Shown here: positions 31,885 to 41,161 of the stretch, piece after piece | Numbering within the stretch: position 1 is the first letter of the stretch | Layout: the number at the start of each line of letters is the position of its first letter | Origin: Mastigamoeba balamuthi | Lineage: Eukaryota > Evosea > Mastigamoebida > Mastigamoebidae | Assembly: GCA_902651635.1 (NCBI GenBank) | Contig: CACRSC010000060.1 | Location: forward strand, 133,088-197,087 | Direction of reading: 5' to 3' | Length of the DNA: 64,000 nt | Notes under the pieces: generated by a model | The model's input: only the letters and a program-made list of their open reading frames with translations | Databases searched by the model: none | Told to the model about the DNA's origin: nothing | Translations under genes and position numbers: made by a program

Positions 31885-33457
31885 TCAGTGGAAGTCGGAC
31901 TTGTCGAGGAGCTGGAGGGGCTCCTGGCTGTCGCAGCTCCACTCGCGGTCGTCGGTGGCGGCGACAAAGTCGTACCTGGCGCAGCGCCTCCTGGCGGCCC
32001 AGGCCCTGGCCCTGCGCCAGCCCTCCACGAGGCACCAGCGGATGAGCTCCCACGCCACAAAGCCCACCAGCGTCCAGAAGAACAGCGCCACAAAGGCCCC
32101 CCAGTCCACAATCGCCAGCCCCGACCCCGAGCTGATCTTGGCCTCGCCCCGCAGCGCCGCGGACCTCCTGCCGCTGCCGCTGCCGACGCAGTAGCGGGGG
32201 CCCGAGGGCTTGGGGGCGGCCTCCTCGCGGTCGAAGAAGCTGAGGATGAAGCGGCCGAAGAGGATGAGGGGCCGCTGGAAGACGTAGTTGGCGCTGCGGC
32301 GGCCCGAGGCCTGCACGAGCGCGTTGTCCGACTGCACCGAGTAGATGAAGCTTGTCCTGCGGGCGCGCAGCTCGGCCATGACGGCCTCCTCGCTGCGGGC
32401 GGCCGGCGCCAGCGTCGTGTAGGCGTAGGCGTTGGCCCAGGCGCTGTGCACGTCGGTGCCCGCGATGACGCCCATGCCGCTGGCGGGGTCGCTGGCCCAC
32501 GTGTACGACTGCTGGTCGACGCCCCAGTTGGCGGCCACCTCGACGTAGTCGACGCCCCAGGCCGCCAGCACGCTCAGGTTCGGCGTGTTGAGCCCGTGCG
32601 CCCACGACCACCCCAGGTGGTTCACCGTCACCACGCCCCCCGCCGCGTGGCACTCGGCGATCGCCGCCCGTATGTCCTCGTCCGACGGGCACCGCTCCCA
32701 CACGTCGTCCGCGTGCACCCCGCGCACCGACCTGCACGGAGATCCCAGAGGTCAGACGGAATCATGACGTCACGATATCGGAAAACGGGAAAACGGTAGA
32801 AGAGAGGGGATGTGACACGTCGCGTCACGGCCGAGGGGATGTGGCAGCACCTGACGCCGATAAGATAGAGATTCCAGATATCAGGCGAATCATGATGTCA
32901 CGATATCGGAAAACGGGAAAAGAGAGGTGACACGCGACGCGACACGCCACGCCGCGTCACGGCAGGGGGATGTGGCAGCACCTGACGCCGATGAAGTTGT
33001 AGTGGCCGCGGCCCGTGGTCCACTCGACGCCGGGCAGGACGATGACGGAGCCGTTCCAGTCGTCGCGTGCGGCCCTGCGGGCCTCGTCGACGCCGGCGGC
33101 GGTGTTGTGGTCTGTCATGACGAACGCGTCGTAGCCGTAGCTCGCGTGCCACGCCACCACCTGCGCCGGGCTCATGCCGCCGTCCGACGCCGTCGAGTGC
33201 GCGTGCGAGTTGAGCGCCAGCGTGGGCCGCTGCGTGGCGTTGGCGGGGCGCAGGCCGCGGGCAAAGGGCCCCGGGCGCGCAGCAAAGGCAAAAGTCACAT
33301 CAACGGCCTCGGGCGGCGCCAGCACGTACGCCAGCGCGCACACGCCCGCCGTGCCCCCGATCGCCGCCACCAGGAACAGGTACCGCAGCGCGCAGGCGCC
33401 TGCCGCGCGCAGGGCCCGCGCCTTGGCGCTCGGCCGGACAGCGGACGCGCGGCGCAT
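31885..33457 (-). CDS. membrane-anchored PHP-domain metallohydrolase, copy 3
   Basis: Two exons (32,982-33,457; 31,885-32,731) give 440 aa. The N-terminal TM is RYLFLVAAIGGTAGVCALAY. The PHP ligands are intact: HAHSTASDGGMSP, MTDHN, GVEWTTGRGHYNF, VNHLGWSW and GTDVHSAWA. The C-terminal TM is VALFFWTLVGFVAWELI, followed by a basic segment and an acidic end. The intron of copies 1 and 2 between the PHP domain and FQRPLILFG is absent here; the first intron is shared in position and phase but is enlarged to 250 bp by an internal duplication. It lies opposite in strand to copies 1 and 2. The substrate is unknown. Confidence 0.85.
32755..32992. repeat. tandem duplication (about 130-bp offset) including a copied 5' splice site
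   Basis: catgacgtcacgatatcgg at about 32,763 recurs as catgatgtcacgatatcgg at 32,891. gatgtggcagcacctgacg recurs at 32,838 and 32,969. The second occurrence is the real end of exon 1 plus donor on the minus strand; the first is a copy of it inside the intron. Confidence 0.88.
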
Positions 33458-33643
33458 CGCGGGAGACACGGGATTATTGGAGACAAAAATATCTCTGTTT
33501 CCAGAAATCCCACGTGGCGCGATATTCCGGCATCGGTCAACAAGAATCTGTATGACGCCAGAGGAATCGTGTGCACGCCCCGTCGCACACGAAACGGCAC
33601 GTGAAGCAGGCCACAAGCCTTGCAGCAGCTCAGGTGGTACCGG

Positions 33644-35130
33644 ATGGGTGCGCACCAGTCCAAGGAGGCGTCCGGGGCGGGCGGGGGAACGGGGGGGCGG
33701 ATGGTGCCGTTTGTGACGGGGGCGTCGTCGTTTGTGGCCTCGTTCGTCGTGCTCGAGTTGGCGCAGCGCTGCCCGGGGCCCATCTACTGCAACGTGCGGG
33801 CCAAGAGCTGGCGCCGGGCGCAGGCCAAGCTGCTGGCGACGATCGAGCGCTACGCGGGCGTCTCGCTGCTGGACGAGCAGCGCCGCAAGCTGCGCCTGGT
33901 CCCCGACGACGCGCGCTACCTCGCCCTCACGCACCACGGCAACGAGACCATCACCGCCGCCGGCGTCACGGACCTCTTCGACTTTGCGCTCTCGGTCAAC
34001 TACCGCGCGGGCGCCGAGGAGCTGCGGCGCGAGTGGCTGCCCGTCACGCTGGCCTTCGCGGACCTCTGCAACGCCAACGGCCTGCGCTACCACTACCCGG
34101 GCTCGCTGCTGCGCCACGTCGCCGACGACGCCGCCATGCGCCCCCCCGGGGCCCGCGGGGCGCCGCAGTCGCTCTGGGCCGGCGGCTACGCGGCGTTCAA
34201 GGCCGAGGCGCACAGGGCGCTCGAGCGCCAGCGCACGACGCGGGGGCTGCGCCTCTGCCTCTACGAGCTGCCCTTCGTGAGCGGCTCGCGGGCCCTGGGG
34301 CGCTGCCCCGACAAGTACGTCGTCTGGACGGCCCTCCACGAGATGCTGCGCACGCGCCGCGTGCCCCCCGTGACGTTCGGCTTCGTGCCCGCCGACGTGG
34401 TCGCCCGCGTCGTCGTCGACAACGCGCTCAAGGGCGACGGCGCGGCGCAGGTGCTGCGCGTGACGTCTGCGCGCACCGTCAAGCCCGAGCACATGCAGGC
34501 GCTCGTCGACGAGGTCACGGCGACGGGGCGCAACGTCTTCGCCGAGCCCGGGGGCGACGAGGGCGCCGAGGCCCCGGCGTGGGACCCCGAGGTGTTCCCC
34601 CAGGAGCTCTTCGAGGTCAGCTGGCGCGTCCCCTACGAGCCCGTCGGCGACATCCCCGAGTTCGACATCATCGAGGAGCTGCACCGCAACGTCGACGTCT
34701 ACCTGGCGTCGCTCGACTGGACGGTGCGCCCCTACCGTTCTGTGCGCTGGAGTGACTGACGACGGCGGGGGTCAGCCCGAGTTCGCGAGGGCGGTGAACA
34801 GGGCGAGGAAGATGGCGGCCAAGGGGAGGGAGCGCAACCCCAAGGAGCTGCTCGAGATGTACGGGCTCTACAAGCAGGCGACGGTGGGCGACTACGAGCG
34901 GAGCACCAAGCAGAGCTACGCCGAGTGCCTGTGGCGCAGGGGCAACAGGGACAAGGCCAAGAGGGTCGCCTGGAAGAAGTACTCGGGTACGCAGCTCGTT
35001 TGCTCCCCCTCGTCGCCTCCCGTGGCTCAACTGATCTCCCGGCGCGTCCGCAGGGCTGGCGAGGGAGGACGCCATGCACGCCTACGCCCAGACGATTGAG
35101 CGCATGGCCGCGAGCTCGGGGGAGCGCTAG
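33644..35130 (+). CDS. thioester-reductase-like SDR fused to an acyl-CoA-binding (ACBP) domain
   Basis: Proposed exons 33,644-34,741, 34,776-34,986 and 35,054-35,130 give 461 aa. Starting at the second Met gives MGAHQSKEAS, a good N-myristoylation signal (Gly2, Ser6). Residues about 20-300 resemble the NAD(P)-binding reductase of carboxylic-acid and fatty-acyl reductases: VPFVTGASSFVASFVVLELA, IYCNVRAKSWRRAQAKLL and the Tyr-x3-Lys pair in GGYAAFKAEAHR. The ACBP part has ELLEMYGLYKQATVGDYERS, KAKRVAWKKYSG and LAREDAMHAYAQTIERM. The ACBP frame has no ATG of its own. A 34-nt intron (gtgcgc...tcag, 34,742-34,775) joins the two domains in phase. Alternative: two adjacent genes, with the reductase ending at 34,759. 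An acyl-CoA reductase role at a membrane is inferred. Confidence 0.7.
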
Positions 35131-35377
35131 GCGGCGAGTGCCTAGAGCGCCGACTGGGAGAATCTGGTAGCCAACTAGATGTCTGTCTGTTTGTCTTTGG
35201 AGAGAACAGCAGTGCGTGTGTGTTCAGGAGTGGTCAATTGTGTCTGCAGCGATGCAGTGTGTTCACAGAGGGGGTGTGGTGCAGTGGCTGGCATCGGCGC
35301 ACTGGGGGGTGCTGCCGGTGCTGCTGGAGCTAAGGCAAATTCAAATTACACAGTGAGGGGGGGCTGCTGGCGGCCCC
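35131..35377. other. convergent 3' intergenic region
   Basis: A 247-bp spacer between the 3' ends of the reductase-ACBP gene and the Pro/Ala/Glu protein gene. No feature recognised. Confidence 0.5.
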
Positions 35378-38300
35378 CTAGGGGCTCTTGGGCTTTGTGG
35401 CGTAGAGCGACTCGAGGGTGGCCGACCGCGAGATGTGGGCCGAGCTGGCGGTGAGCGGGCGCCCCTCGAGCTTGACGGGGGTCTTGGGCCGGAAGGTGGC
35501 CTTGGCGGTGGTGGCGAGGTCGGTGAGGGCCTCGGGGTTGGCGGCGTTGACGACGAGGGCGAGCGGCGGGTAGAGCGCGTGCTGCGTGGGCAGGGCGACG
35601 ACGTGGAGCTCCCAGCCGGCCTCGCGCTGCTTGCGCTCCTCGAGGGCGTCGTCGTGGGCCTTCTTCTCGAGGCGCTTCTTCTCCTGCTGGTGCCGCAGCC
35701 ACTCGACGCGCTGCTGCTCCTCGCGGCGCCGCTGCTCCTCCTTCTTGCGCACCCACATGCTGAAGGCCTCGTCGGGCGTCGCGCACTCGGGGAAGTGCTT
35801 GGCCGGCGACTTGGGCGGCGACGGCGGCGGCGGCACCGGCGCCGACCGCAGCGGGCTCAGCGGCCGCGACCGCGCCTTGCCGTGCGGCGGCGTGTGCGCG
35901 CGTCGCTGCGCGGGCTGCGCGGGCGGCTCGATCGACAGCAGGCTGCTGCTGATGCTCGACGCGCTCCGTGCGATCTGCCGCGCCGGCTGATCGATCGGCG
36001 GCAGCCTGCTCCGCAGGTCCCGCTCCGACGGCCTCGGCGGCGACCGCGTCCGCGTCTTGCCCCCCTCGCCCTCGCCCCTTTTCTCCGACGGCACCGGCCG
36101 CGCGGTCCTCACCGGGTTCAGGGGCTTGCGCGCCGCCACCCCCGTCCCCGCCGCCTTGTCCTGCGCCTTCTTGCCCGCGGCCTTGCGCGCCTTGGGCTTC
36201 TCGTCGCTGGGAACGATCGGCTGGTTCTCGTCCTCGGCCGCCGCTGCCGCTGCCGCTGCCGCCGCCTCGGCCGGGGGCTTCTCGTTCTTGGGCGACACGG
36301 CCGAGGGGCTGGGGTCCTTGGGCGTCGCTGGTCCCGCCTGCTGCCCTCCCTCCCCCGCTGCTGTCGCCCCCGCCGCCGTCGCCGCCGCGTTGTCGGCCGG
36401 CTTGCTCTCCTCGAGGCCCTCGAGCGCCAGGTCGTCGTCGTCGGTCGGCAGCGCCTCGTATGCCGTGGGGGCCTCGGGCTGCGCTGCTGCTGCGCTCTCC
36501 GTCGCCACCGCCTTCTCGGGCTCCGCTGGTGCGGGAGCGTCGAGGTCGGGCAGGTCTGCTTCCGCCTCTGCTGCTGGCTGCGCGGCAGGGGCAGGCTCCG
36601 CGTCGGCCGCTGGCGCTGCTGGCTGCTCCGCCGCTGCCTCTGCAGGGGCGCATGCAGCCTCCGCGGCGGGTGCCTCTGCAGGGGCTGCCGCCTCTGGCGC
36701 GGGCTCCTGGGCGGGGGCCTCAGCGGGGGCAGCGGACTCCGCGGCGACAGGCTCGGCCGCAGGCTCCGGCGCCGGAGCTGCCTCCGCAGGGACCTCGGGG
36801 GCAGGGGCCTCAGCGGGAGCGGACACCTCTGTGGGGGCTGCCTCTGGGGCTGGTGCCTCTGCGGGGGCTGCCTCTGTGGGGGCTGCCTCTGGGGCAGGTG
36901 CCTCTGCGGGGGCTGCGTCTGGGGCTGGTGCTTCTGCAGGGGCTGCTTCTGGGGCGGGTGCCTCTGCTGGGGTGGGCTCTGCAGGCGCGGCCTCTGGGGC
37001 GGGTGCCTCAGCCGGAGAGGGCTCCGCGGGAGCTGCTTCTGCCGGAGGAGCCTCTGCTGGCGCTGCCTCGGGAGCAGGAGCCTCTGCGGGGGTGGGCTCT
37101 GCAGGCGCTGCCTCGGGGGCGGGAGCCTCTGACGGGGCTGCTGCCTCCGGAGCTGGCGCCTCGGCCGGGGAGGGCTCTGAGGGGGCAGGCTCTGCTGCGG
37201 GGGGTGCCTCAGCGGGGGCGGGTTCGGCCGGAGCAGGTGCCTCTGTTGCTGCCGCGGGCTCCGCGGGCTGCTCTTCGGGAGCGCTTGCTGCCTCTGGCGC
37301 TGGCGCTGCCTCTGTTGGTGCCTCCGTGGGCGCCTCTGCCTGAGGCTCTGCTGGTGCTGCCTCTGCCGGCGCAGGCTCTGACGGGGCTGCCTCCTGCAGG
37401 ACCTCGGCTGCTGCTGGCTCTGCTGGCGCTGCCTCTGCTTGCGCTGCCTCCTGCGGGGCCTCGGCTGCTGCAGGCGGCGCCTCAGTGGGCGCGGGCTCTG
37501 CCGCGGGTGGCACTTCGGCTGGAGGTGCCTCGGTAGGGGCTGCCTCCGCAGGCGCCTCCGTAGGAGCAGGCTCAGCGGGGGCTGCTTCTGCAGGGGTGGC
37601 TTCGGCCGGTGCCGCCTCTGCAGGAGGCGCCTCAGATTGCGCGGGCTCTGCGGGCGCAGGCGGTGCTTCCGCTGGGGCAGTCTCGGTTGGTGGTGCCTCT
37701 GCGGGAGCTGCTTCTGCTGGTGGTGCCTCGGCAGGAGCTGGCTCTGCTGCGGGAGCCTCGGCCGGGGCGCTGGCCTCTGGCTGGGCCTCTGGCGGAGGGG
37801 GCACAGGCTCCTCCGCGGGGGGCAGTGCCTCATATGCAGTCGGTGCCTCGGGGGCAGCAGCCTCTGTTGCTGCCACCTGCTCTGGGGCGGGCGCTGACTC
37901 GGCAGTCGCTGGTTCTGCGGGTGCTGCAGGCTGCGCAGGGACTTCTGTCGGAGCTGGTGCCTCTGCAGGTGCTGCTGGCTCTGCGGGTGCCTCGGCAGGT
38001 GCTGCTGGTTCCGCTGGGGCCTCTGCAGGCGCTGCTGGCTCTGCTGGTGCTGCAGGCTCCGCAGGGACTTCTGTCGGAGCTGCTGCCTCGGCTGGTGCCT
38101 CTACAGGTGCTGCTGGCTCTGCGGGTGCCTCTGCCGGTGCGGTTGGCTCCGCTGGTGCCTCTGAGGGTGCCGCTGGCTCCGCTGGGGCCTCTGTTGGTGC
38201 TGCGGGCTCTGCCGGTGCCTCTACGGGTGCCTCAGCAGGTGCTGCTGGCTCTGCTGGTGCTTCTTCAGCTGCTGCGGGAGCCTCTGTAGGCGCTGGGGCC

Positions 38301-40438
38301 TCTGCGGGGGCTGCTGGCTCGGCTGGTGCCTCTGCTGATGCCGCAGGTTCCGCGGGGGCCTCCGCAGGTACTGCTGGTTCCGCGGGGGCCTCTGTCGGTG
38401 CAGCAGGCTCGGCGGGGGGCTCTGCAGGTGCTGCCTCTGGAGCGGCTTCAGTCGGCGCAGGGGCCTCTGCTGGAGCTGGCTCAGAAGGCGCCTCAGACGG
38501 TGCGGGTGCTTCTGTGGCCGCAGCGGGCTCTGCCGGGGCTGCTGTCTCTGCAGGCGCCTCTGCTGGGGCCTCAGCTGGAGCAGCTTGCTCTGCAGGTGCA
38601 GGTACGGCCTCGGCAGGAGCGGCTTCTGCAGGGGCCTCTGTGGGAGCAGCGGGTTCCTGGGCAGGCGCAGGAGCGGCCTCTGTGGGTGCGGCTTCTGTTG
38701 GTGCCTCCGCTGGAGCAGGAGGAGCCTCTGCTGGGGCTTCTGCAGGTGCCGGCGGCGCCTCGGCGGGAGCGGGCTCTGCTGGGGCGGGCGCAGTCTCGGC
38801 AGGGGCTTCAGCGGGCGCAGCAGGGGCCTCTGTTGGTGCCTCGGCGGGGGCGGTCTCCGCTGGCGCTGCCTCTGGGGGCTGTGCTTCTGCTGGCGCTGCT
38901 GCCTGCTCTGCGGGGGCTGCGGGCGCGGGGTCGTCAGCAGGTGGCAGTGCCTCGTACGCCGTCGGTGCCTCAGGCGCCGCTGCTTCGGCGGCCACCTGCT
39001 CTGCTGCTGGAGCTGACTCTGTCGCTGCGGGAGCCGCCTCTGCTGCCTGTGCCTCTGCCGGCGCGGGCTCTGCAGGGGCGGGGGCTTCTGCTGGCGCTGT
39101 CTCTGCCGGTGCCTCTGGTGGCGCCGCCTCTGCAGGAGCGGGCTCGGCGGGGGCCGGAGCTTCTGCAGGCGCTGCCTCTGCGAGAGTGGGCTCTGCTGGC
39201 GCTGGCGCTGGCTCCGCAGGTGCCTCTGCAGGGGCCTCCGCGGGAGCTGCTGGCGCTGGTTCTGCAGGGGCCTCTGCGGGTGCTGCTGGGGGCGCCTCCT
39301 CTGCGGGGGGTGCAGGGGCTGCCTCCGCGGGTGCCTGCTCTGCTGGCGCCTCCGCGGGAGCGGCCTCTGATGCCGGTGGTGCTTCTGCCGGTACCTCCGC
39401 AGGGGCGGGCTCCGCTGGCGCTGGTGCTGCCTCTGCGGGGGCTGGCGCCTCCGAAGGGGCTTCGGGCGCTGCTGGAGCCTCCGCAGGAGCTTCCGTCGGC
39501 GCTGCCTCAGCGGGGGCAGCCTCTGCTGGGGCAGCTGTCTCCGCTGGAACTTCTGCTGGCGCCGCTTCTGCAGGGGCCTCTGCTGGCGCTGCAGCCTCTG
39601 CTGGTGCCGTAGCCTCGGCTGGCGCTGCTGCTTCCGCTGGCGCAGCTGTCTCTACTGGAGCTTCCGCCGGCGCCGCCTCAACGGGGGCCTCTGCTGGCGC
39701 TGCAGCCTCCGTTGGTGCCGCTGCCTCTGCTGGCGCAGCCTCCGTTGGTGCCACAGCCTCTGCTGGCGCTGCTGCCTCCGCTGGAGCTTCCGCTGGCGCT
39801 GCCTCTACGGGAGCCTCTGCTGGCGCAGCCTCCGTTGGTGCCGCAGCCTCGGCTGGCGCTGCTGCCTCCACTGGGGCATCCGCTGGTGCTGCCTCTGCAG
39901 GGGCCTCTGTGGCTGGGGGAGCTTCCGCTGGCGGTGCCTCTGCGGGGGGCTCTGCCGGGGCCGCTGGCGCCTCTGCTGGGGCTTCGGGTGGTGCGGTCTC
40001 TGCGGGTGCTGCTGCAGGTTCTGCCGGTGCGGCCTCCGCTGCTGCTTCTGCGGGGGCCGGAGCCGGGGCTTCGGGTGGCTGCTCTGGCGCTGGCGCTGGT
40101 GCTGCCGCTGCGGCCTCTTCCGCGGGTGGTGCAGTTGCCTCTGCCGCTGCTGCTGCTGCCTCTGGGGCTGGCGGTGCCTCTGCGGCTGCGGCCTCCGCAG
40201 GTGCCGCTGCCTCTGGCGGTGCTTCTGCGTAGCGGATGCTGTGAGTGTGGAATGCAGCGCTGCGCCGCGGTGAACAAGAGTGCGAGGGGAGGGGAGTGCG
40301 AGTGGGGAGAGGAGGGGCTGAGTCACGGAAGGAGGCTCTGCTGCTGCTAAAAGTAGGAGCAGCGCCAAGTGGTGTTTTGGCCTCTGCGCATTTTTGCGGA
40401 GCGCCCGTGCTGCCCTGCTGGCGCGCACCTTCTGTCAT
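35378..40438 (-). CDS. 1,618-aa Pro/Ala/Glu-repeat protein with C-terminal coiled coil
   Basis: Exon 1 (40,429-40,438, MTE) and exon 2 (35,378-40,224) are joined by a gtgcgc/cag intron. About 1,200 residues are PAEAPAE-type repeats with no hydrophobic core, punctuated by three copies of EAPTAYEALP (near 37,840, 38,960 and 36,460). They are followed by a Lys/Pro/Ser-rich basic region with many SP sites (PLSPLRSAPVPPPPSPPKSP). A charged coiled coil comes next (MWVRKKEEQRRREEQQRVEW and onward, about 35,590-35,770), then a short end, SATLESLYATKPKSP. It is probably a disordered spacer or cytoskeleton-associated protein; the function is unknown. The opposite strand is also open for over 900 codons purely as a by-product of the GC-rich repeat. 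Confidence 0.75.
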   Translation of the reverse strand: MTEGARQQGSTGAPQKCAEAKTPLGAAPTFSSSRASFRDSAPPLPTRTPLPSHSCSPRRSAAFHTHSIRYAEAPPEAAAPAEAAAAEAPPAPEAAAAAAEATAPPAEEAAAAAPAPAPEQPPEAPAPAPAEAAAEAAPAEPAAAPAETAPPEAPAEAPAAPAEPPAEAPPAEAPPATEAPAEAAPADAPVEAAAPAEAAAPTEAAPAEAPVEAAPAEAPAEAAAPAEAVAPTEAAPAEAAAPTEAAAPAEAPVEAAPAEAPVETAAPAEAAAPAEATAPAEAAAPAEAPAEAAPAEVPAETAAPAEAAPAEAAPTEAPAEAPAAPEAPSEAPAPAEAAPAPAEPAPAEVPAEAPPASEAAPAEAPAEQAPAEAAPAPPAEEAPPAAPAEAPAEPAPAAPAEAPAEAPAEPAPAPAEPTLAEAAPAEAPAPAEPAPAEAAPPEAPAETAPAEAPAPAEPAPAEAQAAEAAPAATESAPAAEQVAAEAAAPEAPTAYEALPPADDPAPAAPAEQAAAPAEAQPPEAAPAETAPAEAPTEAPAAPAEAPAETAPAPAEPAPAEAPPAPAEAPAEAPPAPAEAPTEAAPTEAAPAPAQEPAAPTEAPAEAAPAEAVPAPAEQAAPAEAPAEAPAETAAPAEPAAATEAPAPSEAPSEPAPAEAPAPTEAAPEAAPAEPPAEPAAPTEAPAEPAVPAEAPAEPAASAEAPAEPAAPAEAPAPTEAPAAAEEAPAEPAAPAEAPVEAPAEPAAPTEAPAEPAAPSEAPAEPTAPAEAPAEPAAPVEAPAEAAAPTEVPAEPAAPAEPAAPAEAPAEPAAPAEAPAEPAAPAEAPAPTEVPAQPAAPAEPATAESAPAPEQVAATEAAAPEAPTAYEALPPAEEPVPPPPEAQPEASAPAEAPAAEPAPAEAPPAEAAPAEAPPTETAPAEAPPAPAEPAQSEAPPAEAAPAEATPAEAAPAEPAPTEAPAEAAPTEAPPAEVPPAAEPAPTEAPPAAAEAPQEAAQAEAAPAEPAAAEVLQEAAPSEPAPAEAAPAEPQAEAPTEAPTEAAPAPEAASAPEEQPAEPAAATEAPAPAEPAPAEAPPAAEPAPSEPSPAEAPAPEAAAPSEAPAPEAAPAEPTPAEAPAPEAAPAEAPPAEAAPAEPSPAEAPAPEAAPAEPTPAEAPAPEAAPAEAPAPDAAPAEAPAPEAAPTEAAPAEAPAPEAAPTEVSAPAEAPAPEVPAEAAPAPEPAAEPVAAESAAPAEAPAQEPAPEAAAPAEAPAAEAACAPAEAAAEQPAAPAADAEPAPAAQPAAEAEADLPDLDAPAPAEPEKAVATESAAAAQPEAPTAYEALPTDDDDLALEGLEESKPADNAAATAAGATAAGEGGQQAGPATPKDPSPSAVSPKNEKPPAEAAAAAAAAAAEDENQPIVPSDEKPKARKAAGKKAQDKAAGTGVAARKPLNPVRTARPVPSEKRGEGEGGKTRTRSPPRPSERDLRSRLPPIDQPARQIARSASSISSSLLSIEPPAQPAQRRAHTPPHGKARSRPLSPLRSAPVPPPPSPPKSPAKHFPECATPDEAFSMWVRKKEEQRRREEQQRVEWLRHQQEKKRLEKKAHDDALEERKQREAGWELHVVALPTQHALYPPLALVVNAANPEALTDLATTAKATFRPKTPVKLEGRPLTASSAHISRSATLESLYATKPKSP

Positions 40439-41161
40439 GGTGGCGGTCCCTGCTGGCGCCTACAGCTAGTACTAGTGTGTGCCTGTCCCGCTGGTGCGCG
40501 CACAGTGCCTGTGTGAGAGCACACTCCACGCACGCGCTCTATCTTATGTGCACTCTATTTTTGGGTGCAGCGCACGTGTGCCCCGGAAAACGCAACCACC
40601 TCACCCTCGATTCATCCCCCGCCACCCCCCGATTCGCCCTGCCCTGCCCGAGGTTCCCAGCGTCGTGCACGCGCACTCTCGCCCTCGCGGTACCTCCTGG
40701 GGGCCGCTGAGACCCTCGCCAACTCCGTGAGGTGCTGGCGCTCTTCGGTGGAGCTGCTGATGCACAGCAGGGCCTGTCGCCCTGGCAATTGAAATCCGAA
40801 CCACACCCTCGCCCTGCAGGTGCACTTGGGCGACAAACAGAGTGGTGTATCTTGTTCAGAGGGATGAATCGGGTGGAGAGAGCACAGGCAACTGACCAAC
40901 CGCAAGAACACGTGAGCGGTCAACCGGTGTTGTAGGAATGTTCAAAACGAGCAATCAAACGCACAGAGGCACATACACGTCCATACCACTGCGAACAATG
41001 CCATCGGGACTTGCGGAAGGCCTCTGGACGAACGATGACGCGGCTGGGGCAGGGGATAGAGAACAACCGGATGGAAGATATTTGAGGGAGATGTGTATCG
41101 AGATATGAGAGGGCATGACATCAGCAGTGCAGATTTCGTGCTGGGCACATAACACCGAGGC
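40439..41161. promoter_or_regulatory. divergent intergenic region, Pro/Ala/Glu gene / RBM34
   Basis: 723 bp between divergent starts. It contains several alternating pyrimidine and purine stretches but no recognisable gene or named promoter motif. Confidence 0.4.

Noticed and set aside
34752-35099. Independent ACBP gene starting at 34,752
   Set aside because: That start would be GTG; no ATG precedes the first ACBP helix in frame, and an in-phase intron to the reductase is available. Kept only as an alternative.
36057-40232. Several 400-900-codon plus-strand frames of Gly/Ala/Ser or Arg/Leu repeats
   Set aside because: Antisense of the PAEAP repeat; the absence of stops follows from the repeat unit itself.
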